A stretch of DNA of 18,953 nucleotides from JACDAN01 sp035697545. Lineage in GTDB: Bacteria; Actinomycetota; Thermoleophilia; Gaiellales; Gaiellaceae. A program made the position numbers and the translations under genes. The notes under the pieces were generated by a model, which worked only from the letters and a program-made list of their open reading frames with translations, did no database searches and was not told the DNA's origin. The stretch covers positions 1-18,953 of the forward strand of contig DASSCT010000174.1 of NCBI GenBank assembly GCA_035697545.1, in the 5' to 3' direction. Shown here one piece after another: positions 5,888-12,643 of the stretch. Positions within the stretch are counted from its first letter, which is position 1; each line of letters starts with the position of its first letter.

Positions 5888-8142
5888 GCATCCAGGCGAG
5901 CCCTGCCGCGGTCAAGCGGGCGCTCATCGGCCCGCCACGGGCAAGCGGAGAGATGCACAAGACGCTTCTCTCCAAGAAGCTCGCGCTGCCGATCTTCGCG
6001 TCCGACCCGCTTTCGTCGGTCGCTTATGCAACCGAGGCGGCGCTCGTCGTCCTCGTCGCAGCATCCGTCTCCGCGGCGCACCTCGTGCTCCCGATCTCTG
6101 TGGCGATCGCTGTGGTGCTCGCGATCGTGGTGCTGTCTTACACGCAGACGGTTCGCGCGTACGAGACCAGCGGCGGAGCCTACGTCGTGGCGAAGGAGAA
6201 CCTGGGCCAACTGCCGAGCCTCGTCGCGGCGGCGGCGCTGCTCGTCGACTACGTCCTGACCGTCGCCGTCTCCGTCGCCGCCGGTGTCCTCGCGCTGAGC
6301 TCGGCGGCGCCCTCCTTCGAGAGCCACAAAGTCACCTTGTCGCTCGCGTTCATCGCCCTGATCACGCTCGTGAACCTGCGCGGCGTCCGCGAATCGGGCG
6401 CCCTGTTCGCGCTTCCGACCTACGCCTTCGTCGCCGCCATGTACGTGATGGTTGCGACCGGAATCGGCCGCTGCGCGGACGGCGTCTGCCCGCAGACCCA
6501 CGTTGTCGATCCCGTCACCGTTGGGGCCGGGACCGTCGGCGTGCTCGTCCTTCTTCGCGCGTTCGCCTCCGGCGCTGCGGCGCTCACCGGCGTCGAGGCG
6601 ATTTCCAACGGAGTGAGCGCCTTCCGCCCGCCCGAAGGGAGGAACGCCGCGCGAACGCTGTTGGTGATGGGTGCGATTGCGATCACGCTCTTCGTCGGCG
6701 TCTCCTACCTCGCGGTCGTGATGCACGCCCGGCCGAGTGAAAGCACCTCACTCATCTCGGAGATCGCCCGCGCGACGTTTCCGGCGGGCTCGGCGGTTTC
6801 GCCGCTGTACTACGCCGTTCAGGCGCTGACGTTCGGGATCCTGATACTCGCGGCCAACACGTCGTACCAGGGCTTCCCGCGGCTCGCGGCCGTGCTCGCA
6901 CGCGACGGGTTCTTCCCGCGGCAGTTCGTGAACCTGGGCGACCGGCTCGTCTACTCGAACGGTGTCATCGTGCTGGCCGCGATCGCCTCGTTGCTGATCT
7001 GGATCTTCCACGCCGACGTCATCTCGCTCATCCATCTCTACGTGGTCGGCGTCTTCACGGCCTTCACGCTCTCGCAGGCGGGAATGGTCCGGTACTGGTT
7101 CCGGCGTCAGGAGCCGGGCTGGCGTCGGCACGCCGTGATCAACGCCACGGGCGCGTCCGCCACGGGCGTCGTCACCCTGCTCGTGATCGAGGCGAAGTTC
7201 GGCGCCGGCGCCTGGATGGTGGTCATCGCCGTTCCGCTGTTGATCTCCTTCTTCCTCCTCGTGCACCGTCACTACGGGATCGTCGGTCGCAGGCTGCGAG
7301 CGGGAGCCGCGGCAGTACGGGCGGTGACCGAACCGACGAATGAGGTCGTCGTGTACGTCGAAAAGCTCGATCCTGCGACGAGACAGGCGGCGTGGTACGC
7401 CCGCGAAATCGCGGGACGCGACTTCCACCCGCTGTGGGTCAGAGACGGCGGACACCAGCCGGATCCGCGCGGCCGCTGGTGGGACTTCAGCGGGGGCGGA
7501 ACGGCGATCGAAGCTCTTGACGTGCACGAGTCGCCGGTCGATGCGATCCTCGACTACGTGTGGGCGCTTCCACGCGGCGACTCGAGCTTCGTCACGGTGG
7601 TCGTTCCCGAGCGCTTTCGGCGGCCGTCGTTGCTCGCCGCCGTCGCACACCGAAGGACCTTCAGGCTAAAGCTTCGGCTCCTTTCGGAGCCTGGGATCGT
7701 CGTCACGAACATCCCAGTTGTCGACGGTCCTCGGGTCGACCCTGGCCGCGTTGTGGGCCGAGTGCTCGTCTCCGGCGTTCAGGCCGCCTCGTTACGGGCC
7801 GTCAACTACGCGCGCTCGCTCGGCCTTCCAGACAGCCGCGCGGTCTTCTTCGCCTTCGACGAGGATGAGGCCAAGACGATGGAGCGTGACTGGAATCGTG
7901 CGGACCTCGACTTCCCTCTCGACATCGTCGAAGCGCCGTATCGCGACCTCGGCGATCCGCTGCTCTTCTACCTCAGGGAGTTGACCAAGGACCCGGAGCT
8001 CGCGGTCTCGGTGGTCATGCCGGAGCTCGTCGTGTCCGGCTGGCGCAGGCTGCTCCACAACCAGCGCGCGCTCTATCTCAAGCGGCTGCTGATCTTCGAG
8101 CCTCGGATCTTCCTGTCGAGCGTTCCCTACCACCTGCCGTGA
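5884..8142 (+). CDS. KimA-like potassium transporter (APC superfamily)
   Basis: Predicted 752-aa membrane protein. The signature FASDPLSSVAYATE (residues 38-51) and ETSGGAYVVAKENLG resemble KimA (formerly YdaO), the proton-coupled high-affinity K+ importer of Bacillus. About 12 helices span residues 35-460. A soluble C-terminal region of about 280 residues follows (475-752), longer than in the 607-aa Bacillus protein. KimA homologues were long called amino-acid permeases, so substrate is not proven here. GTG 5884 is preferred because it overlaps the preceding stop and has AGGA at 5871-5874. The open frame runs back to 5521, but that extension lies over the 111-aa gene and is Arg-rich shadow sequence. 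The stop overlaps the UspA start (GTGA). Confidence 0.87.
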   Translation: MSIQASPAAVKRALIGPPRASGEMHKTLLSKKLALPIFASDPLSSVAYATEAALVVLVAASVSAAHLVLPISVAIAVVLAIVVLSYTQTVRAYETSGGAYVVAKENLGQLPSLVAAAALLVDYVLTVAVSVAAGVLALSSAAPSFESHKVTLSLAFIALITLVNLRGVRESGALFALPTYAFVAAMYVMVATGIGRCADGVCPQTHVVDPVTVGAGTVGVLVLLRAFASGAAALTGVEAISNGVSAFRPPEGRNAARTLLVMGAIAITLFVGVSYLAVVMHARPSESTSLISEIARATFPAGSAVSPLYYAVQALTFGILILAANTSYQGFPRLAAVLARDGFFPRQFVNLGDRLVYSNGVIVLAAIASLLIWIFHADVISLIHLYVVGVFTAFTLSQAGMVRYWFRRQEPGWRRHAVINATGASATGVVTLLVIEAKFGAGAWMVVIAVPLLISFFLLVHRHYGIVGRRLRAGAAAVRAVTEPTNEVVVYVEKLDPATRQAAWYAREIAGRDFHPLWVRDGGHQPDPRGRWWDFSGGGTAIEALDVHESPVDAILDYVWALPRGDSSFVTVVVPERFRRPSLLAAVAHRRTFRLKLRLLSEPGIVVTNIPVVDGPRVDPGRVVGRVLVSGVQAASLRAVNYARSLGLPDSRAVFFAFDEDEAKTMERDWNRADLDFPLDIVEAPYRDLGDPLLFYLRELTKDPELAVSVVMPELVVSGWRRLLHNQRALYLKRLLIFEPRIFLSSVPYHLP

Positions 8143-8534
8143 GCATGGTGCTACTCGCCTACGACGGGTCGGCCGTCGCGAAACGCGCGCTGCAGCATGC
8201 TGCGACCCTCGTCGAGCAGGGCCGCGAGCTCGCCGTCATCAATGTGATTCCTGCCCAGTCGGTCAGCTCACGGCTGGAAACGGTCACCGAGGAGGAGCGC
8301 GGCCGGCAGGCGCGCATTCTGCGCGAGGCGAATGGTCTTCTCGCTCGTCGCGGGATCGAGGCTCAGCTGATCGAGGCAGTTGGCGATCCGGCGACGGAGA
8401 TCCTCGCGGAGGCTGAGAAGCGGAACGCTGAGACGATCGTCGTCGGCCGGAGCGAGGGACGCCATCTGGCGCGCGGCCAGCTCGACTCCAGGCTCGTGCG
8501 AAGCGCCCGGGCTGACGTTCTGGTCGTCCCATGA
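8139..8534 (+). CDS. UspA-family universal stress protein
   Basis: Predicted 131-aa cytoplasmic protein with a single Usp domain: VLLAYDGSAVAKRALQHA at the N-terminus, AVINVIPAQ, and the closing strand ADVLVVP. The usual nucleotide motif (G-2x-G-9x-G-S/T) is degenerate: GRSEG, then RGQLDS where a Gly-Ser is expected, so ATP binding is doubtful. GTG 8139 overlaps the transporter stop (GTGA); ATG 8145 is an alternative two codons later. Usp domains often accompany K+ transport, inside full-length KdpD for example, so this separate protein may supply that function for the short kinase or the transporter. That is inference. Confidence 0.88.
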   Translation: MSMVLLAYDGSAVAKRALQHAATLVEQGRELAVINVIPAQSVSSRLETVTEEERGRQARILREANGLLARRGIEAQLIEAVGDPATEILAEAEKRNAETIVVGRSEGRHLARGQLDSRLVRSARADVLVVP

Positions 8535-8536
8535 AG

Positions 8537-8568
8537 AGCGAGCGCCGCGCCGGAGCGCGGCGCTCGCT
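8537..8568. terminator. Perfect 14-bp hairpin between convergent genes
   Basis: AGCGAGCGCCGCGC (8537-8550) pairs without mismatch with GCGCGGCGCTCGCT (8555-8568) around a CGGA loop. It sits 2 bases after the uspA stop and 8 bases before the end of the convergent gene, so it can serve both directions. There is no T-tract. Confidence 0.65.
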
Positions 8569-8576
8569 GGATTGAG

Positions 8577-9650
8577 CTACGGAACGATCCGCCAGACTGC
8601 GCCGTTGCCCGCAGAGGCGCCGTTGACGGCGACGTAGAGCGCTCCGTCACCGCCGACGACCAGGCCCGTGGCGCGCGGCAATCCGCCGGCCACGAGCGTC
8701 GAGGACGCGCCGCCACCGGGCGGCACCTTCCTGATGGCTCCTGGGCCCGCGAACGGGAACGGGACGCCGGGGATCGCCTCCGCGTGCTGGAGCGTGTAGA
8801 GCGACCCGTCGGAGCCGAACGCGAGGTCCGTCAGTTGGGTCAAGCCCGTTGCGTACGGCGTCGGCGCCTGACCGGGGACGACCCGGTACACGCTCGCCGT
8901 TCCTGTGGTGAACGGGAAGCCCGTGAGCGTCGAGACGTAATAGGCGCCGTCGGGCCCGACGACTACGTCGGTCGGCACGCCGTCCCGCAAGCCGAACGGT
9001 CCCGGGATCTTCGGGAACGTCGCCACAGTCGAAACCGATCCGTTCGCCGCCACGTCGAGAAGCGAGTTTCCGCCGGCATCGGTGACGAGGCGGTGGCCCG
9101 GCAGCGCGAGCAAGCCATAGGGATTGCTGTCGATTTGTGCGCCGTCGGGGTTGACGGTCGATTCGTATCCCGCAATGTCCACGAGCCTCTTCGCGTGGCC
9201 CGAGGCCGAAACGTGCATCAGGTAACCGAAACCGAGCCCGTCGAGGAGGGCGCCCGTGGGGTTGCCTCGGTCGCAAGAGCATCCGATGGTGACGTAGAGG
9301 CCGCCCCGACCCTGGAACGAGATGTGCTGCGGCCCCGCCGCAGTGTCACCTGCGGGCTGTACGGCGAGAGACGGCAGTCCCGTCGCAATCCGCTCCTGAG
9401 TGCCCCGCCAACGGCGGGAGATTGACCCGGTGGCGCCGTAGCAACGCGTGCCGGGTCCATCCGGCAGTGGGACACAGACGCCTCCGCCGCCCTTCCCTGC
9501 CTCGGCAACGTACAGAGCTCCTTCGGGGCCGAAGGCAAGCCCTCGAGGGTTGTCGAGCCCGGTCATTACCGGCTCGGGCGCCGCCGCTTGTGCGGCGGCG
9601 GGTATCGCGAGCGCCGCAGCGGCGAACGCGAGACAGATGAATCTCCGCAT
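8577..9650 (-). CDS. Secreted ScyD/ScyE-like beta-propeller protein
   Basis: Predicted 357-aa exported protein. A signal peptide (MRRFICLAFAAAALAIPAAAQA) leads into NHL-like repeats with the recurring pattern of Gly-Asp/Pro-Asp/Glu-Gly-Ala-Leu-Tyr-Val. Examples are FGPEGALYVAEAG, VVGPDGAYYVSTLTG, FGSDGSLYTLQHAE and VGGDGALYVAVNG. This matches the ScyD/ScyE family named after cyanobacterial scytonemin genes, but no other scytonemin gene is present, so the role is unknown. Cysteines occur in GVCVPL, RCYG and GCSCDRG and may form disulfides. ATG 9650 has GGGAG 8 bases upstream. A well-formed promoter lies at 9699-9727, with a palindrome in the short leader. Confidence 0.85.
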   Translation of the reverse strand: MRRFICLAFAAAALAIPAAAQAAAPEPVMTGLDNPRGLAFGPEGALYVAEAGKGGGGVCVPLPDGPGTRCYGATGSISRRWRGTQERIATGLPSLAVQPAGDTAAGPQHISFQGRGGLYVTIGCSCDRGNPTGALLDGLGFGYLMHVSASGHAKRLVDIAGYESTVNPDGAQIDSNPYGLLALPGHRLVTDAGGNSLLDVAANGSVSTVATFPKIPGPFGLRDGVPTDVVVGPDGAYYVSTLTGFPFTTGTASVYRVVPGQAPTPYATGLTQLTDLAFGSDGSLYTLQHAEAIPGVPFPFAGPGAIRKVPPGGGASSTLVAGGLPRATGLVVGGDGALYVAVNGASAGNGAVWRIVP

Positions 9651-9671
9651 GTCGTCTCCCTGTTCGCTTGC

Positions 9672-9688
9672 CCGGGGACTGTCCCCGG
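9672..9688. promoter_or_regulatory. 17-bp palindrome at the start of the ScyD-like transcript
   Basis: CCGGGGAC (9672-9679) and GTCCCCGG (9681-9688) form a perfect dyad around T9680. Relative to the predicted start near 9692 it covers about +5 to +21 of the minus-strand transcript. It could be a repressor site or a stable 5' mRNA hairpin. It might also be one copy of a dispersed palindrome, which this window cannot show. Confidence 0.5.
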
Positions 9689-9698
9689 ACAGCCCACG

Positions 9699-9727
9699 AT
9701 CCTAGGTCAAGCTGCGTAAACCTTCAA
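9699..9727 (-). promoter_or_regulatory. Promoter of the ScyD-like gene
   Basis: On the minus strand TTGAAG (9722-9727) and TAGGAT (9699-9704) are separated by exactly 17 bases, the best sigma-70-type promoter in the window besides that of arsR. Predicted initiation is near 9692, leaving a leader of about 40 bases before ATG 9650. Confidence 0.6.
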
Positions 9728-9755
9728 GAAACCCGCGAGCGCGCTCTGACGTGCG

Positions 9756-11204
9756 CTACGCAGCTTCGACCGCGGGCTCTTCCTCGACCCCGCCGTGCGC
9801 GGTGGCAGGCGTCGCGCGGATGAGCGCCGCGGCGATCACCGCCGCTGCCCCCGCGAACAGCGCTCCGACGAGGAACGCGGCGTGGTAGCCCGAGGTGAGC
9901 GCGGCGAGGTGGTCGTCACCCGAGGCGGCCGAGCCGTCGGTCCGGGAGGCCGCGATGCTGGCGAGGACGGCAAGGCCGAGTGCACCGCCCATCATGAACG
10001 AGGTGTTGACGAGCCCGGAGGCAAGCCCTGATTCGCTGGTCTTGACATCGCTCATGGCGGCGAGCAGCACCGGGTTCATCGCCATGCCGACGCCGAGCCC
10101 GAGCACGAGCATGCTCGGGAGCACGTCGACGACGAAGCTCCCGTCGACCGGCGCCCGCGCGAAGAGCGCGAGACCGATCGCGACCAGCAGCATTCCAGTC
10201 GCAATGGGCGCCCTGATGCCGTAGCGCATTACGAGCTTGGCTGAAAGCCCGAGCGAGAACGAGGCCATGATCAGAGTGGCCGGCAGGAACGCGAGCCCGA
10301 CTTCGAGTGAGCTGTACCCGAGGACGAGCTGCAGGTAGAGCGCAGAGAGGAAGAACCACGCGAACATCGCCGCCGACCACAGGACGCCGACCACGTTGGC
10401 GGTCGCGACGTTGCGGAGGCGGAAGAGGCGAAGCGGCATGAGCGGCTCGCGCACGCGCGCCTCGATCGCCAGGAAGAGCGCCATGAGCGCGGCGGCGACG
10501 GCAAGCAGCCCGAGCGTACGGCCGGACGTCCATCCCACCTCGTTCCCGTTGACGATCGCGTAGACGGCGATCATGAGCGAAGCGGTGACCGTGACCGCGC
10601 CGCCGACGTCGAGCCGCGCGGCGGTCGCCAGGCCCCGTCCCGCGGGCAGCAGGACAAGGCTGAGCGCGAAGACGGCAACGCCGACCGGCAGGTTGACGAG
10701 AAAGACCCAGTGCCAGTTGAGCACGTCGGTCAGGACGCCCCCGAGCAGGACGCCCACGCTTCCCCCACCGGCGGCGACGAAGCCGATGACGCCCATCGCC
10801 TTCGCCCGCTCGGCCGGCTCCGTGAAGAGCGTCATGATCAGCGACAGCGCGACGGCGGCGACGATCGCCCCGCCGATCCCCTGAACTGCGCGCGCGCCGA
10901 CCAAAAACCACTGCGACGTCGCGATGCCGCAGGCAAGGGAGGCGGCGGTGAACAGCGTGATGCCGATGAGGAACAGCCGGCGGTGGCCGAAGAGGTCGCC
11001 CAGTCGCCCGCCGAGCAGGAGAAAGCCGCCGAAGGTCAGCACGTAGGCGTTCACGACCCAGGCCAGAGACGCCTCGGAGAATCCCAGGTCGGTCCTGATC
11101 GACGGGAGGGCAACGTTCACGATCGTCGTGTCGAGGACGATCATCAGGTCGCCGAGGCAGAGGACATACAGCGCAAGCCAGCGCCGCCGGCAGTCAATGA
11201 TCAT
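9756..11204 (-). CDS. DHA2-family (EmrB/QacA-type) MFS drug exporter
   Basis: Predicted 482-aa membrane protein with about 14 helices, typical of proton-driven multidrug exporters. The DHA2 motif LDTTIVNVALPSI lies in helix 1 (Asp25). The loop 2-3 motif GGRLGDLFGHRRLF is intact. The helix-5 antiporter region reads GGGSVGVLLGGVLTD, lacking the usual proline of motif C. The tail is acidic (GGVEEEPAVEAA). ATG 11204 is chosen because AAGGA lies 8 bases upstream on the minus strand; an upstream extension to 11270 lacks a membrane or domain match. Substrate cannot be predicted. No TetR or MarR regulator is adjacent, but imperfect dyads lie upstream at 11233-11248 and 11264-11290. Confidence 0.92.
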   Translation of the reverse strand: MIIDCRRRWLALYVLCLGDLMIVLDTTIVNVALPSIRTDLGFSEASLAWVVNAYVLTFGGFLLLGGRLGDLFGHRRLFLIGITLFTAASLACGIATSQWFLVGARAVQGIGGAIVAAVALSLIMTLFTEPAERAKAMGVIGFVAAGGGSVGVLLGGVLTDVLNWHWVFLVNLPVGVAVFALSLVLLPAGRGLATAARLDVGGAVTVTASLMIAVYAIVNGNEVGWTSGRTLGLLAVAAALMALFLAIEARVREPLMPLRLFRLRNVATANVVGVLWSAAMFAWFFLSALYLQLVLGYSSLEVGLAFLPATLIMASFSLGLSAKLVMRYGIRAPIATGMLLVAIGLALFARAPVDGSFVVDVLPSMLVLGLGVGMAMNPVLLAAMSDVKTSESGLASGLVNTSFMMGGALGLAVLASIAASRTDGSAASGDDHLAALTSGYHAAFLVGALFAGAAAVIAAALIRATPATAHGGVEEEPAVEAA

Positions 11205-11232
11205 CGGTTGTGTCCTTTCGCAGTCCGTATCG

Positions 11233-11248
11233 GTCTGAGGGTTTAGAC
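11233..11248. promoter_or_regulatory. Possible operator upstream of the MFS exporter
   Basis: GTCTGA (11233-11238) and TTAGAC (11243-11248) form an imperfect dyad (5 of 6) around GGGT, 29 bases before the exporter start. The word TAGACGG in its right half recurs at 11300-11306 next to the divergent STAS gene (AGACGGTCT, 11301-11309, itself a dyad). A TetR- or MarR-like site is possible. Confidence 0.35.
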
Positions 11249-11263
11249 GGACACCCGGCGGAG

Positions 11264-11290
11264 AATTCATCGGTCGCGCGCCGATGAATT
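11264..11290. repeat. 10-bp perfect inverted repeat in the divergent intergenic region
   Basis: AATTCATCGG (11264-11273) is the exact inverse of CCGATGAATT (11281-11290), separated by TCGCGCG. It lies between the divergent exporter and STAS genes, 60 bases from the former and 27 from the latter. It could be a shared operator or a transcript hairpin. It is AT-richer than its surroundings. Confidence 0.55.
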
Positions 11291-11317
11291 TCCGGCCGCT
11301 AGACGGTCTGTCTTCCG

Positions 11318-11608
11318 ATGGGCGCCTCAGCGCCGAACCTGGTCGCCTTCGCGATCCGCGGCCCGATCACCCGTGCAGATCTGCCCGGGCTGCGCAAGCG
11401 TTTTCACGCGGCGTTGAGCCAATGCGGCGCGGGAGTCGCGCTTTGCGACGTGCACGGCGTCGAGCCCGACGCGGTGACGGTGGATGCCCTCTGCCGGCTC
11501 CAGCTCGCAGCCCGGCGTCATCGCTGCGAGGTTCGTCTGCGCCATGCCTCGGACGAGCTGCTCGAGCTCGTCGCCTTCATGGGGCTGACCCAGGTTCTGC
11601 CGGACTAG
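11318..11608 (+). CDS. STAS-domain protein
   Basis: Predicted 96-aa cytoplasmic single-domain protein. The order of elements fits STAS (anti-anti-sigma type): an opening strand (VAFAIRGPI), helix ADLPGLRKRFHAAL, strand VALCDVHGVEPDAVTVDALCRLQLAARR, and the closing HASDELLELVAFMGLTQVL. The phosphorylatable Ser/Thr segment of SpoIIAA-type proteins (Asp-Ser-Ser) is replaced by AVTVDALC, so phospho-switching by an anti-sigma kinase is uncertain. No kinase is seen nearby. ATG 11318 is the first start in this frame and has no Shine-Dalgarno. Its TAG stop shares the palindrome CTAG with the stop of the convergent ECF sigma gene. Confidence 0.78.
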   Translation: MGASAPNLVAFAIRGPITRADLPGLRKRFHAALSQCGAGVALCDVHGVEPDAVTVDALCRLQLAARRHRCEVRLRHASDELLELVAFMGLTQVLPD

Positions 11609-12573
11609 ATCTGGAGCGGGAGCCCGAAGAGCGGGAAGAGCGTCTCCGTGTCGAGGAAGAACGTGAGCTCGACGATGTGGCCGTCCTCGACCTCGAGCAC
11701 CTGGAGCGCCCACGGCTCGTGTCCTCCGTCCGGGCTCGGCTTGTATTGACCGAACGCCGGCGAGCCGTTCGCCGCCTCCACGGGGATCACGCGCGAGTCA
11801 CGGCAGCCGATCCCCGGGCCGAGCCACCACGCGAAGATGTCGTCTCGCCCCTGGAGCCACATGTCGTACGGAGGCATCGACTGCTTCGCGTCCTCTTTGA
11901 TCAACGAGGTGAGCGCGTCGATGTCGTAGGCCTCGAAGGCTGCCACGTAACGGGCGAGGAGCTCGGAGTCGGCCTCGTCCACCGACGGGGACGTTTCCGA
12001 GGCGCTGACCTCGTTGGCCTCGAGCGTTGCACGCGCACGCTGCAGTGCGCTGTTCACTGACGCGACGCTCGTCTCGAGGAGCTCCGCCACCTCGCTCGCC
12101 TTCCAGCGGAGGACCTCGCAGAGGATCAGCACCGCCCGCTGCCGAGGCGGGAGATGCTGGAGCGCGGCCACGAACGCGAGCCGGATCGTCTCTCGCGAGA
12201 CGGCGACATCCGCCGGGTCGCCTTCCGCGACGAGGCTGTCGGGGAGCGGCTGGATCCACGTGGTCTCGGGCAACGTGTGCAGGTTGGACTCGATCGGCTC
12301 CTGAGCGGGGCCGAGATCCATCGGCCGAGCGCGGCGCTCTCGCCCGGCGAGCATGTCGAGGCAGACGTTCGTCGCGATTCGGTAGAGCCAGGAGCGAAGC
12401 GACGCGCGGCCTTCGAAGCGATCCATGCTCCGCCAGGCGCGCAGCATCGTCTCCTGCACGGCGTCCTCGGCCTCGAAGGGTGAGGCCAGCATCCGGTAGC
12501 AGTACGCCGTCAGCTCGGCGCGGTACTGCTCCAGCTGCGACTCGGTGGTGGTCGCTGCTTCGGGTCTCGACAT
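11605..12573 (-). CDS. ECF sigma factor with C-terminal SnoaL-like domain
   Basis: Predicted 322-aa sigma factor. Region 2 (about 17-77) includes YRMLASPFEAEDAVQETMLRAW (in two parts) and FEGRASLRSWLYRIATN. Region 4 (about 138-185) includes LPPRQRAVLILCEVLRWKASE and SVNSALQRARATL. Residues 200-322 form a SnoaL/NTF2-like domain (LLARYVAAFEAYDIDALTSL; MPPYDMWLQGRDDI). Long ECF factors of this build commonly lack a cognate anti-sigma and are thought to be controlled by their tail. ATG 12573 begins MSRPEAATTT, the natural family start. The open frame continues to 12687 but that part lies over the divergent gene. No strong promoter is seen; TACGAT on the minus strand at 12588-12593 is a weak -10 candidate. 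Confidence 0.92.
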   Translation of the reverse strand: MSRPEAATTTESQLEQYRAELTAYCYRMLASPFEAEDAVQETMLRAWRSMDRFEGRASLRSWLYRIATNVCLDMLAGRERRARPMDLGPAQEPIESNLHTLPETTWIQPLPDSLVAEGDPADVAVSRETIRLAFVAALQHLPPRQRAVLILCEVLRWKASEVAELLETSVASVNSALQRARATLEANEVSASETSPSVDEADSELLARYVAAFEAYDIDALTSLIKEDAKQSMPPYDMWLQGRDDIFAWWLGPGIGCRDSRVIPVEAANGSPAFGQYKPSPDGGHEPWALQVLEVEDGHIVELTFFLDTETLFPLFGLPLQI

Positions 12574-12643
12574 TCGCGTCGCCGGGCATCGTAGGCGTTC
12601 CGGCAGCCCTGACCTTCGGATTGCGTGGCACTCTGGTCTGCTT

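Noticed and set aside
5806..7650. Long minus-strand frames opposite the transporter
   Set aside because: Asp/Arg/Glu-rich shadow translations with no domain; the plus-strand protein is clearly real.
8577..9650. Scytonemin biosynthesis locus
   Set aside because: Only a ScyD/ScyE-like propeller is present; no scytonemin enzyme genes lie nearby, and this family is broadly spread.
11284..12060. Open frame of 258 codons overlapping the STAS gene and the sigma gene
   Set aside because: Arg-rich translation without family match; STAS and sigma domains explain both strands here.
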